Positions 44,001 through 57,400 of a stretch of DNA of 64,000 nucleotides are shown one piece after another. A program made the position numbers and the translations under genes. Numbering within the stretch: the stretch's first letter is position 1; each line of letters opens with the position of its first letter. This DNA comes from Sanderia malayensis. Taxonomy: Eukaryota; Cnidaria; Scyphozoa; Semaeostomeae; Pelagiidae. The stretch covers positions 2,088,888 to 2,152,887 of the forward strand of contig RQOL01000519.1 of the NCBI GenBank assembly GCA_013076295.1, in the 5' to 3' direction. The notes beneath the pieces are model-generated. The model did no database searches, had not been told where the DNA came from, and worked only from the letters and a program-made list of their open reading frames with translations.

Positions 44001-47000
44001 ATTAAGCAAAATAAAAGCTACAGGATGCAACCAATCAATAAAGTCATTGGCTTAAATTTGCTGCTATTTGCAATACATTCACTAAACAACTTCAATATCT
44101 AGAAACTTGGGCTCAAGATCCTTGCAAATGATTATCAGGGTGGGGGCGTATTCAAGGATTTACGGTAGTTCCAAGTTAATCAACTGCATTCTGCATTCAA
44201 CTGTAACTACAAGAACTGCAAGCGTAAAACCACCCGCTTGCACACATTAAAAGAACATCACAAACCTTTAACAACAACCCGTGTCGTGTGTGAAATGCTT
44301 CCAATAGAATTCCTAGCTTCGCACGTGTAATATCCGTGATCTCTCGGCCGCACTGGCATTATCTCCAGATCGCCGTGCGGCAGAAATTTATGCCGCACGT
44401 CATTGCTTACGGTTGTCCCTTCTTTCTTCCAAGTGACGGTTGGTCGCGGATAGCCGTCAACGCGGCATTTCAGCTGTGCGGCGTTCCCAGATATGGCCTC
44501 CATGCTGTCGTATTTCTCAAGGAATTTCGGTAGGGCTAAAAATGGAGGGAGATTAATGCAGACAAAGGCAATGATTATGTAGATGCTAATGGCTATGTCA
44601 ATGACGGCTTATATTTTTGAATAATTCAGACTAACATTTCCGTATACGATACCAGACAATACTATATTTTTCTGTACAGTGCCATGCTATACTATTCTAC
44701 ACTATACTGTGCTATACTGTACTACACTGTTCTATACTGCACTATACTGTTCTATAGTGTACTATACTTTTCTATACTGTACTATACTGTTCTATACTAT
44801 ACTATACTATACTGTTCTATACTGTACTATACTGTTCTATACTGTTCTATACTGTACTATACCCATCTATACTGTACTATACTCTTCTATACTGTACTAT
44901 ACTCTTCTATACTGTACTATACTGTTCTATACTGTACAATACTGTAATATACTGTTCTATACTGTACTATATTGCACTATACTGTACTATACTGTACTAT
45001 ATTGCACTATACTATACTATACTGTTCTATACTGTAATATACTGCGCTATACTATACTATACTGTTCTATACAGTACTATACAGTACTATACTGTTCTAT
45101 ACTGTTCTATACTGTACAATACTGTACAATACTGTAATATACTGTTCTATACTGTACTATATTGCACTATACTGTACTATACTGTACTATATTGCACTAT
45201 ACTATACTATACTGTACTATACTGTTGTATACTGTAATATACTGTGCTATAATGTACAATACTATACTATACTGTTCTATACTGTAATATACTGCGCTAT
45301 ACTATACTATACTGTTCTATACAGTACTATACTGCTCTATACTGTAATATACTGTGCTATATTGTATTCCGATACTATACTATACTGTACAATACTGTTT
45401 TATACTGTATTACTGCACGATACTGTACTATATTGTACTTTGCTGTATTGTGTTGCATGCACAAGTACTTACATTCTCGATCAGCCAAAGTAAGCTTCAC
45501 TTTGACGATGACACTACCATAGCCATTCTTCAACAAGCACTCGTACACTCCGATGTCCGCGTGTCTGACAGAGAGGATCCTCAGTGTTCCGTCGTCTTTC
45601 ACGTTGAAACGTCGGTTGCGGGGCAGATTGAAACCGCCCCGCTGCCACGCCGCGTACCGCCGCCTTTTCCCTCCACAGGGAATCAAGACAGTCGAGCCTG
45701 GCGTCGCAATGACGTCACGGGTGACCTCGTTTTCAACGGGAGCGGCTGAAAAAAAATCGACAAAAATAAAAAATTATTCGAAAAATTCGGGCCATCCTTC
45801 TTATTCAGTGAACATCCGCATATAAGAACCTGTGAGTTCTATATCCAACCTATTGTTCAAACACAATCGCCTATTGTTCAAATACAATGGCCTATTGTTC
45901 AAATACAATAGCCTATTGTCTCTTCTATTGTTTTCAGCAGGGTTTTCACTGGTTCTTATATGCGGGTGTTTGCTGTACCTATTTAATTTATCTAATGATT
46001 GGTCATAATACTCTATACAAACTATCGAGAGATGCATGCTGCAAGATGGCATGGTAAGGAAGATCAAATTTGAATGGCACTGTGTATTGCAAAGACCGCC
46101 ATATTCTCTGGAATAGATACTCCAGCAAACTTACTGCAGTTGAGATCGCTTTCCGTCAGGGTCGATAGAATTCTCCCGCGTTTACTCAACGGTTTGAAGC
46201 AGGTGGCGACGACTTGCGCCGAAAACCTGCGCACGTAATCTTTTATTGTCGACAACAGCTTACAGTTGCAACGCAAATGATTGTTTTCAAGTCTCCTACA
46301 AACACAAACAGAGCAAAGCACGCATCAACTTACGACTTAATAATTCAAAACAAAACAATGCTTATTGAAGTACGGACAACAGTGGTCCGGGAATTGGCTC
46401 GAGTATCATTAGCTGCTCACGAACTCAAACACGATTGAGCGTTCTTAAACTCATATCTTAATTGGTCATGGGTTCGAGTCTAAAAATTGGATATAGGTTC
46501 GAGTCTAGTAATTGGATATAGGTTCGATTTCAATTATTTGGGTTTGGGTTTAAACCTGGTCCTGTGCCACAAACAGATTGACAGTATTACTATGCAAAAC
46601 ACGTCTGAAACCAGAGAGAGTCGAAGTGTGGGAAGGTCTACTTACAAATGCTCGAGGTTGACAAGCGGTCGCAACATGGCATTGTTCACTACTCTGATTC
46701 TGTTACTCCATAGATACCTGCAGAGACAAGTGGAAAGCGTGACGCTGGGAAACTAACATTCAAAGACTTTAGCATAACCAAACTAGCAAGTTTATAACAC
46801 AATTCCAGTATCAAGCAATCACATAAACAGAGCAACACAGTGAAAATGTAGATTATATTGATTCCGTGTTATGTGGGCGCTTATCAGTCATCGAGGCGTC
46901 TAAAAAGCAGTAAGAAGGACCCTTAATCTAAGCAATACAGGACATGTAGCCAGCCGCGTAAAGCATCGAACAGATACACGATATTAGCTACACTCACAGA

Positions 47001-49725
47001 CTTTTCAGCTTTCCAAGGTCAACAAAAGCATCGTCGGCGATTTTCTCAATTGTGTTGCGATAAGCATACCTGCAAAGAAACAGAGAATACTGCTTTCAAT
47101 TTAAAACAACAATCAGTGTGCTACCATTCCAGTTAATGGCTACACAATGGCTGAGCCATTTACATTCAATGGGGTAACTTCCAATTACTTTGGCCACTGT
47201 AAGGTTGAAATGAAGTAAGTATTAAAATGCTCACAGCTGCTCCAGGTTGAACAATCCAGAAAAAGTATCGCCGCTAATCCTCTTCAGGTTGTTGCCGTTT
47301 ATATACCTAAAGAGAATCAGGAAAATGAGTCTCAGGTTCGAATCGTAATCAAAGCCAGACTCGACAGGTCAGGATCAAGTTCGAACTCAAGCTGCTGATC
47401 GGATTTCACTTCCTGACAAGCTAAAGATGTATTATATGTAGCATGCAATACTCTTCTTGCTATATAAATGCTACCTATATGCAAAAGTCAAAGACGTTGA
47501 GGACGATTTGAGACCCGATTCATGTTCGAGTCCATGAATCGGGCTATGCCTCATACTGGCTATGGTTAACACTTGAACGCATTCAAAATCTTGTCGAGTC
47601 CCAGTCAGACCGGGTTCAAGTCCCAGCAACAGCCATGTTCGAACCCAGCTTAAGTACATGTAAAACGTGAAGCAATACTATTCATCAGTGGTTGATACTT
47701 ACAAATGCTCCAGATTCTTCGCGGGAAAAAATGCGCCTGGCTCGATATGTTGGATGGCATTATCGTTGAGAAACCTGGACAGAAATTGGATGATAGTTAA
47801 AGAGCAGTATACAGAACTCTCGTGGAGTCTTACAAATCTCACTACTTTGCGTCCCTGTGTCAAGCTCGCTTTTCTCGCTCAGCTTCAACCCACAGGGACA
47901 CAATGTAGTGAGATGCGACTAAAGACTAAATTCAACTTGTACGATTAGCCACCCTTCAATCTGTTTTGCAGGCTACTGCAACACATTGTGTTATGTCACT
48001 TTTATGTTACTTAGCACTACTTACAATCGTTTGAGTTTTGGCAAGTTCTTCAAATCGTCTTGTCTTATTCGTCTAATTTTGTTTCCACGCAAATGTCTGA
48101 AAGGAAGAAGAAGGAGCTATATACTTCGATGATGCAAAAATCAGACCCGAAACGGTGGACCCGAGGAAGAGAAAAGTGCAGCTTCGATGCAATTGTACTC
48201 CAAATCAAGCAGAATGAATAATTCAAGATAACGAGGCAGAATCTTTGTTGGCGAGATATCTTGATTGGATGGGGTCATAACACATGCGCACTTCGCGTTT
48301 GAATTGTAAATATAACATTGCGCATGTGTTATAGCCCCATCCCCGGGTAGTACCGGACAAGACTCTTGTCAACGGGTACGGAAGTCTCAAAGGCTCTGTT
48401 CAATGCTGTTCAAATATACACGCATACTCATTGCATTGCGTCCCTGTGGAATGAGCGAGAATCGAGGAATGAGGTATTTACCTTATTGGGATCGAGCGAA
48501 GCACAGGGACGCAATGTAGTCCGTCTAATCTGCAAGCGTTGGCGAGAAGTTCAATTCTTGCGCAACAGAATGTCTAAATCCCAAGGGATCTAAATCACAA
48601 ATAATCTAAATCCGAAATGATTTATAAATACTAAATCTTGATTGACCCAGAGGCCATCTTTGCAAAGAGCGGCAGACGAAGCAAGATTAACCCTCAGACC
48701 TCAAACCCCAGGCTGTGATATATTCTTAATGCAATACACTTCGAGATAATACGCTTAGATAACAATTTGTGAGCCAACAAAGACGTGCAGGTTGGAAGGG
48801 ACACTGTGCGGTTTCCAAATTTAGTCACATTGTTATCAGTATAGATATCAGAGAGAGGTGAGAAGATGGAAATATAAATAGATAGAAACTAGAAATATAA
48901 CACGCACATTGAAAAATATTATCCGCTTTATTTGCGCTTTCACAGCCCAGACAAAACAAAAGAAAATTAAACAATGTTCTTCGGTGTATACTTGTGAGAA
49001 AGTTGTGAGACGGACGAAAAATGTAGCGCTTCTCGGACGGGACTTTTTGCAATTTTAAGATATTTCTCAGCCACCGACACTTGACCCAGATAATTGAAAA
49101 AATAATGCGGGTATGTGAACTCAATCTTCAGCCCAACTGATAACGGAAAATCCAATTTGCTGATGGGTATGTGGCGATGTCAATTGTCTTGGCACACGTC
49201 CAAATAGATTCAACATAATGAATGACGAAGGAGTTGGAAAAAGATAGCATGATTCATGGTTTTAGTTGTTCGCGAAATTTTGCCGAAACTATTTGAAAAC
49301 ATGTTATGTGTTATGGTGAAATAACTTCAGTTTTAAAGCGAGAAAAGAACAAAATAAAACATGGCCACGACCGCCCCCCCTTTCGCAAACAATTCACACG
49401 TTCTTGTCTCTCCTCACGATGAATGCGCAACTGAAAATTCCCGCGGTGAAAATGATACATTACTACATGTTATACATCATTCGTTCAATTTTACTGCATT
49501 TCTTGTCCAATTTAATTATTAAAAACAATGAATAAATACTTCAAAAAAGCAAACTTACAAGGCAGTTGTACCCGGCGGGATTCCTACCCTTGGTATTTCA
49601 GTCAGGCCAGCGTCTGTGCACCTAACAATTTCCAAATAACATAAACAGCTTGGAGGACAGCAATAAACTTTGTAGCTCGAACATAAAATGACGGACAGAA
49701 AAAGGATATTTTCTAACACGGCCAT
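38073..49725 (-). CDS. PXDN: Peroxidasin (LRR-Ig-peroxidase-VWC), full-length gene model
   Basis: Exons: 49559-49725, 48025-48096, 47703-47774, 47235-47306, 46998-47069, 46646-46717, 46135-46295, 45473-45745, 44266-44535, 43507-43782, 42835-43107, 40322-42286, 39801-39957, 38815-39347, 38295-38422, 38073-38099. With indels settled from copy 1 this is about 1530 residues (human peroxidasin 1479). Order: signal peptide [40 protein letters not shown]; five one-exon LRRs; [14 protein letters not shown]; four Ig domains; animal heme peroxidase; Glu/Ser repeats; coiled coil ending [10 protein letters not shown]; partial VWC. It should be secreted to the basement membrane, where known peroxidasins form sulfilimine cross-links in collagen IV using hypobromous acid. 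The peroxidase exon has two one-base losses, near 40875 and 42090, that copy 1 lacks. Confidence 0.9.
39462..39577. mobile_element. MITE, TACCGTAATGCTTCG termini (duplicate of 24102-24218)
   Basis: Same element in the right-hand overlap copy, one base shorter in a C run (gccccctc versus gcccccctc). Confidence 0.7.
43928..44167. mobile_element. MITE, 240 bp, 'AATAAGCCCCCGGGGGCTTATT' family
   Basis: Bounded by TACCGTA (43928) and TACGGTA (44167). The left end is a near-perfect palindrome, aataagccccc / gggggcttatt. A second copy starts at 63788 and runs off the window, keeping the order gcaaaaac.aaattttagc, attgttcaat.ttaagcaaa and gaaacttgggctca. It lies in the peroxidasin intron between Ig2 and Ig3. 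Confidence 0.75.
44650..45440. repeat. TATACTGT-type array, about 0.8 kb
   Basis: Nearly continuous ten-base words of the form actgttctat / actgtactat with sub-blocks repeated (about 44930-45060 and 45110-45300 share order). It lies in the intron between Ig1 and Ig2 and reaches to about 30 bp from the Ig1 donor. Plus-strand open frames of Tyr/Cys/Leu through it are artefacts. Confidence 0.85.
45812..45969. mobile_element. MITE-like element, 'CCGCATATAAGAACC' family
   Basis: Nineteen-bp inverted termini, acatccgcatataagaacc and the complement of ggttcttatatgcgggtgt, one mismatch. The interior is repeated cctattgttcaaa/tacaat hairpin words. It lies in the intron between LRRCT and Ig1. Confidence 0.75.
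47841..47910. mobile_element. Short inverted-repeat element, TTGCGTCCCTGTG family, copy A
   Basis: Termini actactttgcgtccctgtg and cacagggacacaatgtagt, with a ctcgctttt/ctcgctc interior. In an intron between peroxidasin LRR exons. Confidence 0.65.
48269..48340. mobile_element. Inverted-repeat element, ATGGGG(T/C)..ATAACACATGCGCA arms
   Basis: Arms of about 22 bp (48269-48290 and 48319-48340) with one mismatch enclose a 28-bp loop. Peroxidasin first intron. Foldback or MITE remnant. Confidence 0.65.
48432..48520. mobile_element. Short inverted-repeat element, TTGCGTCCCTGTG family, copy B
   Basis: Termini gcattgcgtccctgtgg and gcacagggacgcaatgtagt. Same family as 47841-47910, different interior length. 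Confidence 0.65.
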
Positions 49726-51439
49726 GTTTTTGCTTGACTGTTAGCTTTGTGCGGCAGTAGAGTGATATATAACAGCATTAAACCAAACCACGATGACGAG
49801 ACAGAGCTTCACCGTAAACACAAGTGCATTCCTTCATAAAATCGATGGCCTAGACAAGATAAAATAGAGACGTCACTTCACTTCAATTCAAGCTGTCTGT
49901 CTCACAACACAAAAGGATAATATTGATAACACGAACTGAATAACAGTGGCAGTTTGTGAACTCACCTTCACACAAACAGAAGACCAACAGAAAATTGGCC
50001 GGCAAACAATGCTTTATTTCCAGCAGTGGTTTTTTGTTCTCGACCGGCGGATATCAAACCATTTCCGTTCCTCAGCAAGTGCTTTGAATGGACAGGAAGG
50101 AAGGCTCTAACAACAAACTTTCTCCAAAGAATCCTGTCGAAAAACTCTTTTACAATATAAAGGGGGCGGAGGGATAAAATCTTCCATTGCAAACAAAACA
50201 ATTAATCATCGTATTCGTGACAAATCTTTTTCGCGAAGGTTTAATTTCCTCGAAGCAAAATCAAAAATGATGCAATTGATGTTCCAACTTATTAAGCCCC
50301 CTCGAGGCCTCCTCAAAAATTAAACAGCCCCCCTGGGGTTTTAATAGATTTTACGATAAGCGTTTTTGATAAACTTTTCTGAGGAACCTGCATGTAAAAG
50401 GTCCAAAAAGTTAAAGAAATCATGCTACTACGGATAATATCCTTAAAAAACTTGATAAGGTTCTCAATTTTGAATGTTGTTATCACTGCAAATAGCTGAG
50501 AATAAGGAAGCCCTGACAATCAAAACTGATATGAATTGTGTGCTGTGGGTGTCCCCGCTTTCACTTGTGTCTCATCTCTTTGTATGGGAAGATACTCTTA
50601 GCCCATTAAATATGCAGTTAAATAAATATCTTTTAAGGAACTTTTGGAACAAAAAACTTAAGTCCAAAAAGAAGGAACATTTAGAACTTGGGCTGGAGGT
50701 AATTTCTTTATAAAATAATGCATGTACCTTAACTTTTATTGAGCATGGGTATTTTCAACATTATTCAAAAATTTCGTTATCTTGATCTTGGATATTATTC
50801 ACTATTCTTATAAAAATCTTCTTATAAACATATTCTTATAGATAGAAAAGAGTATGTGGAGGAGAAACAAAAGTATAGGTCGGTCGCATAAAAAACTTCA
50901 GAACTTCACTGAACGCATTTAACATTCTCTCCAAAATGAAATTTATTATTGATTAAACAATTTAAAAACTACTAATTATGCAGAACACCTATTCAAATTC
51001 TACGAAAATACACTAAATAGTAAGCCCGCACCACACGCCATACCAAAACTAGAAATATAAACAGGCCCCGAATTTTTTATCCCAATAAAGAGCCGAAAAT
51101 TATATAATAAACTGTACGATACTGTGCTAAATGAGTAACACCAATAAAAGGCACCAAACCCCATCCCCAGGAAATAGCTATGAGTACTAAAATACGGTGC
51201 AAAAATAAGTTCAATACATACATCACATTAGAGTATCCATTGTGTGCGTGTAATAAAGTCGTGTGTTGGTAACATTTGAATTCGCGTCCAAAAATCTCCA
51301 AAAAGTCTCCAGTTTAAAAATAGACACTTCTGGGGTAACTATGCACACTTAATACCTCTGCATACCTTATAGCTTGCATACTACTCTTCAGTACTGGAGC
51401 ACAATAAAGGAAGACCTTTTTCCGTGTAGCCGGCGGCCG
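49726..51439. other. Intergenic spacer, peroxidasin upstream region and MIB1 3' side
   Basis: Both neighbours are on the minus strand, so this holds the peroxidasin promoter (right of 49725) and the MIB1 3' UTR (left of 51440). G/C-rich patches near 50160-50340 stand out from the AT-rich background. No supported gene or RNA was seen. Confidence 0.45.
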
Positions 51440-54400
51440 CTAGAACAGAAGTATCCGCTTTTCTATGAGTTTGCGACACATGGGACATTCGCTGACGTGA
51501 TCACCACAATACTGACAAACGCCGTGACCGCACAAGAATACCAAATTTCGTCGCCGGTCCATGCAAACTGGGCATAAAGTCTGGACAAAAAGAGAGACAG
51601 TTGAAAAGCTTGAGGAACACGGGAAAAGAGGCGATACAGTATTACCCCGCCACTGGTTTTTGAGACCAGGGTATTGTTTAAAAACAATAGACTATTGTTC
51701 TATCTATTGTTGTTGGGTAATACTGTTGGTGAAGAGAGAATCAGTGTAGAAAACGAAGCTGCCTACTTGGTCACTTATGTCCTTGAGTTGCTCTTTCAAT
51801 TTCGTCAATTCGTCGTGGACAACGTCGCTCTCTTTGTCCAGATTGTTTGACTTCTCGATTAGGACAGCAGTTGCTAGAGACGTGTGCGCATGATCATGTA
51901 TTATAAGAACAAGATGGCGAATAGGGAGGGGGATGACACAGAGAGGGGGGCTGACAAACAAGCTGATAAAACAATAAGGACTAGCTGTGCTGAGAAAAAA
52001 CTAGGACATGTCAGCCAAGGCCGCAGAGACTGCATGGGCAATCAAGAAAACAGAGCTGGGATGGACCAGCTAAAGCGATAAATACTGGATGAGCCAAATA
52101 AAAGAAACAGTTAGGTTAGGCATTCAGCAAAGGCAATATCGATGGGCCAACCAAGAAAATTGGGACGGGCCAGATAAAGCAATAGACACAGGATGAACCA
52201 ACTATAAAGACACAGCTAGTATGGGTCAACTGAAGCAATAAAGATTGGATGGGCCAACTGAGACAATGCTTGGATGGGTTAGCTATAAATACGGAGACTA
52301 AATAGACCGGCCTTTAAAGAACAGAACAGGTTTTTTAAAACTAACTGACAACAGATTAAGAGAAATATTGAGATAGAAATAAAACAAATAGTGCCAGGTC
52401 GTAATCGTTAACCAATAGCACTAGAAAAACTAACAGATGAAGGGAAATATTGAGATAGGGGAAAAAATAGTACAAGGTGGTAATCGTTTCCGAAAATTCT
52501 TACAAAAATAAATGATTGGATACCTTTTGTTGAACCAGACAAGTGGGAGTATGGCACGACCTTTTCAATTGGCATCCTACACTGAACACATTTCTTCATC
52601 AACTGCGAACAACCTGTGAGTAACAGACACGTATACATTACATTACGGTGATACAAGACAACTGCATTACGTCCAACCCAGCAAGGGATTCAAATTCAAC
52701 ACAGTGCGCAATGTGGCTCACCTTGGCAAGCGCAGATGTGGCCGCAGGGCCTGAATAGGACACTTGCTTTTTCGTCAGAACAAACCACGCACTCTTCAAT
52801 CTGTAACATGCAAAAATGCGGCGCTTAAAACAGGTACAGGCGTCTATTAACAGTGCGTGGAACATAATAAAACAGGTATACCGTATTTCCTCTAATAAGG
52901 GCGCGGGCGCTTATTAAATATCTTGCAAAATTATTTGAACAAAACAGTGAAAATGTAAGAATTAGTTCACACTTGTTGATTTTAGAATGAGCGCTTATTG
53001 GAGGGGGCGGTCAAAAGAGGGTGGGGGCTAATTAGAGGAAATACGGTATGTAAACACGTAGATCAGAACTTTGCCAAGACCTACTTTTACTTACGGGCTG
53101 CAGGCGTCAATTGCCAAAGTATGGGCGCTTATAAATCGAGTACTGGTATTAAATGATACCGCATAGAAGTAAAGTGGAAGCTATCTACAATGGAACATTG
53201 ACTTCAATCCAGCAAGTGTACGAGCTGTCGTAATCAACCTTTAGGCAAGAAGCACCTATTCACAACCGGACATTAGAACTGCTCCTATAAATATCCATTA
53301 TATTGAGATTCCAATGTAGTAACTCATCTTAGTTATAATTCATACCTTAGTCTTTGACTGGACTGGTTCCTTGCATATCAAGCATTTCTTTACACGCGGC
53401 GAGCAGAGCGAACAGGTGGCAATGTGAAAGCACGGTGAGAATATCGTGTCACGAGGCTGGTCAGAACACACGACACAATCCAACGGTGGCTTGATCGATT
53501 TCGTGTTCGTGTTGTTAGCTCGTCTCTCCTCTTTTTCCAGGCTGCAAAAAGAGAACAGATACATATCAGAGTCTACAGCACTGAATTTCATAAACAATAC
53601 GTATGCATTCAGTGGAACCTCTACACAACGACCACTCCTCTACAACGCACAAGTATTTTTGTACCAACATCTTTCAAAGTTAAAAATCTCTTTGCAAACG
53701 CAAGCTGTACACAACAAACACCTCTCAAAACGTAAAAAAATAGATCCCACAGGTCTCCGCTATATCTATAATAGGGGACAAAAGTCCTGGGACATCGTTT
53801 GGGGGGGAGTGGGGGGTCGGATTCTGCTCACAGGGAACAAAGTGTGCAGAAGAACAGCATTATTCAATGAAATTTTCAGGTGTCCAGGGACTTTTGTCCC
53901 CTATTGTAGGTTACACTACATACAAAATCCTAGAGCCCAATAGAGCTATCCGTCCAGTAATTACTGTTGTAAGTCGATAAGTAAACATAGGTGAAATTCA
54001 ACTGTTCCCCCCTGTGTGGTACTGTAAACTAGGTCGAACAAATATACGAACCTCGGCTTCGCTTTATGGCACTTAGTTAATGCCTTGCAGAGGTTGGGGT
54101 CGGGACAAAGGTCGAGTGGTGTTTGATTTTTCTTGTTCTTCAATGCCAAATCTGCACCATGTGCAGCAAGAAAACAGGCAATTGATGCACTGCTTTTCTT
54201 CTCTGAACCGGGCATGCCGAATCCCATTAGCAACTAAAAGGCAATTACAAAGACGCATTGGTTAGAGGAATCAAGAAAAGTTCAATCAGGCTTCTTACAG
54301 TCCAAGACACGTGCTTGTGAGTGAACAACCCAGGGGGCGGGGGAGGGGGCGTCGGGCTCGTTCGAGTAATTCAGGGGGCATTGCATGATGCAAATCTAAA

Positions 54401-57400
54401 GCATGTAAACGAGGACAGACAATGTTTGAGGTATCTTTATAGTAATCGATGTGTCGTTTGTGAAGGTTCAGCTGTAATTACAACATCAGTACACAAGAAA
54501 GCGATGTGATCACGTTAAAGAGGCCCCTGTCCGAAGGATAAATACTGTATTCCAATACCAAGTTCCAGTATCGAAAGCAACCACATTCAAGCCAGAGCTT
54601 AATCGAGAAGTTACTGTCATGTTCAAAAACAATTGAACCAGCTGTTACTGTACGAGAACGTAAGATAAACTGCACGTCAATACCTTGCTGACATCTTTGA
54701 CATCTTGCAACTGCTTGAGTTGCAGTAGTGTGTGATATCGAAGTGCTTCATGTAACGGACTGTCACCGTCTTTGTCAGGAATGTCCAGCTTGGCTCCTTC
54801 TCTCACGAGGAGCTGAAAAAAAAACAAACGTAAGCGGCCGAACATGCGTACTGCACGAATCAAATACAACGCACAGAGCTTGTATCCCGAGAACTTGTGA
54901 TAGCTCCTCCTCAGGAGCACTTTGACTTGAGTTTGAGCGTCTAATAATTCAATTCAACAGCAAGCACAAGAATCAAGGTAATTGATCCAGTGTTTCACTG
55001 CCGTGCATTTCGAGTATTTCACAAGATTCGTGTACAACATAGGCCTACATAACTGACGTTGTCAGTATGATACGTTAAGAACTCGCATATAAGTGGACTG
55101 ATAACCTCTAGGCTGCTGATCAAAAACAACAGAAGAAACAATATCCTATTGTATTTGAACAATAGCCTATTGAATTTGAACAATATGGTGGATGCAACAT
55201 TTAAAGGTTCTTATGGCCGGTTAAGCATTGTAAGACAACTCACGCGAACAATCTGTGTGTGTTGTCGTTGAACAGACAAGTGCAACGGCGTTTGTAGATT
55301 CGCATTCTGAGCATCTTTGCTCGCTTTACCCTTGAATAAACGAGAATACCTTTAGCATTTAAGCTAACTTTAGCACAACAGTCTAGCATACAACGCTTTC
55401 AAGAAATGAGGTGACTAAAGCCTGGGGTTCATTGGAAAGAGGCATTTATTGAGAAAAAGGGTTTATTGGAGAGGGATGTTTATTGGAGATGAAAGAGTAT
55501 TGTAAAGAGAATTTATTAGAGAGAGGGCTTCATTGGAAAGGGAGTTTGTTGGAGAGGGGATTCGTTGGAGATGAGGGTTTATTGGAGATGAGGGTTTATC
55601 GGAAATGGGGTTTTGTTGGAGAGGGGGTTTATTGGAAAGGGAGTTTGCTGGAGAGGGGATTCGTTGGAAATGAGGGCTTATTGGAGAGGGGTTTATAGGA
55701 GATGGGGTTTTGTTGGAGATGGGGTTTTGTTGGAGAAGGGGTTTATTGGAGATAGGGGTTTATTGGAGATAAAGGTATATTGGAGAGAGGATTTATTTAT
55801 TGGAGATGGAGCTTTGTTGTAGAGAGGGTTTATTGGAGATAAAGGTATATTGGAGATGGGGCTTTGTTGGAGAGGGGAGATTATTAGATAAAGGCACTTA
55901 ATAGAGAGAGGGCGTTTAATAGAATGAGTATTTTGGAGTGTTTTGGAGCTTACCTGTTGTATAAGAAGCTCTGCGACTTCAATGTGGTTATTCAACGAGG
56001 CCAAATGAAGTGGCGTATAGCCATCATCTTTCTTCTCATTCACAAGCCATGCACGCGTGTTGGCAATCAGCATTGAACGCATTGCACTGCAAAATGCAAA
56101 GAATCCACAGCTGCTATCAATGACATCCAGATAGAAATGGTATAGAAATGATACCATGATATAATGTAACATATTGCGTAGCATTGCATATAAGCAAGCT
56201 CAAGTGTCTTGTCAAGTATACATAGAGGGACATCAGCATGTCAGTATAGTAGATACCTATTGCATGAATGCCTCTCTGTGTAAATGCCTCTGCTGTATAA
56301 AGGTTGCATACACTAGTTGCATGTGTGTCATTGCTGACAGAGATTGCATTGCATAGCAAAAGCACATGCCCAGACGGAAATTACTTACGGTGCATTTCCA
56401 CGCAATGAAGCGTGATGCAGGGAGTTGAAACCATTGTTGTTCGTCAACGAAATATCAGCTCCGTAATCAAGCAGCAATTTCACCATGTCCTCTCGGCGTT
56501 TTGTTATGGCGTCGTGCAACGGGCTGTCACCTTCTGAGTCCTGAAAACGAAAAACATGTAATTGACACAAAATCCTTTCATATAATCTAATAAATAGCAT
56601 TGGCTTTATATAATCGATTTTTAGCCAAATCCAAGCCTTTATTAACTAGTAAAGTACAGCGAAGCCTCCTTGCTTCATTGGACGGAGAATATTATTTTTC
56701 CACGTTCTATGTCCTATGCTGCATATCCTATCTCCTATCTTTTATGTCTTACACTGCATATCCTATCTCCTATCTCTCTTATGTCTTACGTTGCATATCC
56801 TATCTCTTGTGTCGTACATTCTACATATTACGTCGAGTATGTACTATGTGCAAACATACACACAATATTGGCTCTGACACAACGGTTAAATGTCTTCAGA
56901 TACAGCGATGGAGGATAATGTGATCTACACGATGTCAACAACGCATTTACAATCACAACTTAATTGTAAATCATCGGCTCCCTTAAAAGTACTTCGCATA
57001 ATGAACTACCAGCTGACTTCCCTTATGGTTCAGCATAACAAAAATGCACAAAGGTATATGTTCCCCTCAAACTTCATAACATGGGGACCAAATTGGACGC
57101 TTCTGCAACCAACAAAACAGAAAAACAAAGCTTACCTGCAAACATGCGTGGCATTTGAGATCGAGTAGGCATCTGACCGCCCCGGCGTGTCCCTTGTTCA
57201 CAGCAACGTGAAGCGGCGTCTGGCCCCGTTTGTTCCTCGGGTTCAAGTCGGCACCGGCTCTAGCCAAAAGTTCGAGAACAGATATTTCGTCACCAAATGC
57301 CGCGTGGTGGATTGCTCTGTCGCCGTCCTTATCCTGCAGGAAAACGCAATGGTTCATGAACACATATACCTGTAGCTATAGTTCTAAGCATGAGGACCAT

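Noticed and set aside
44679..45137. Tyr/Cys/Leu-rich plus-strand frames
   Set aside because: Translation of the TATACTG simple repeat.
46460..46530. Repeated GGTTCGAGTCT words resembling a tRNA B box (also near 47330 and 47600)
   Set aside because: No A box at the right spacing and no cloverleaf could be drawn; treated as a short degenerate repeat.
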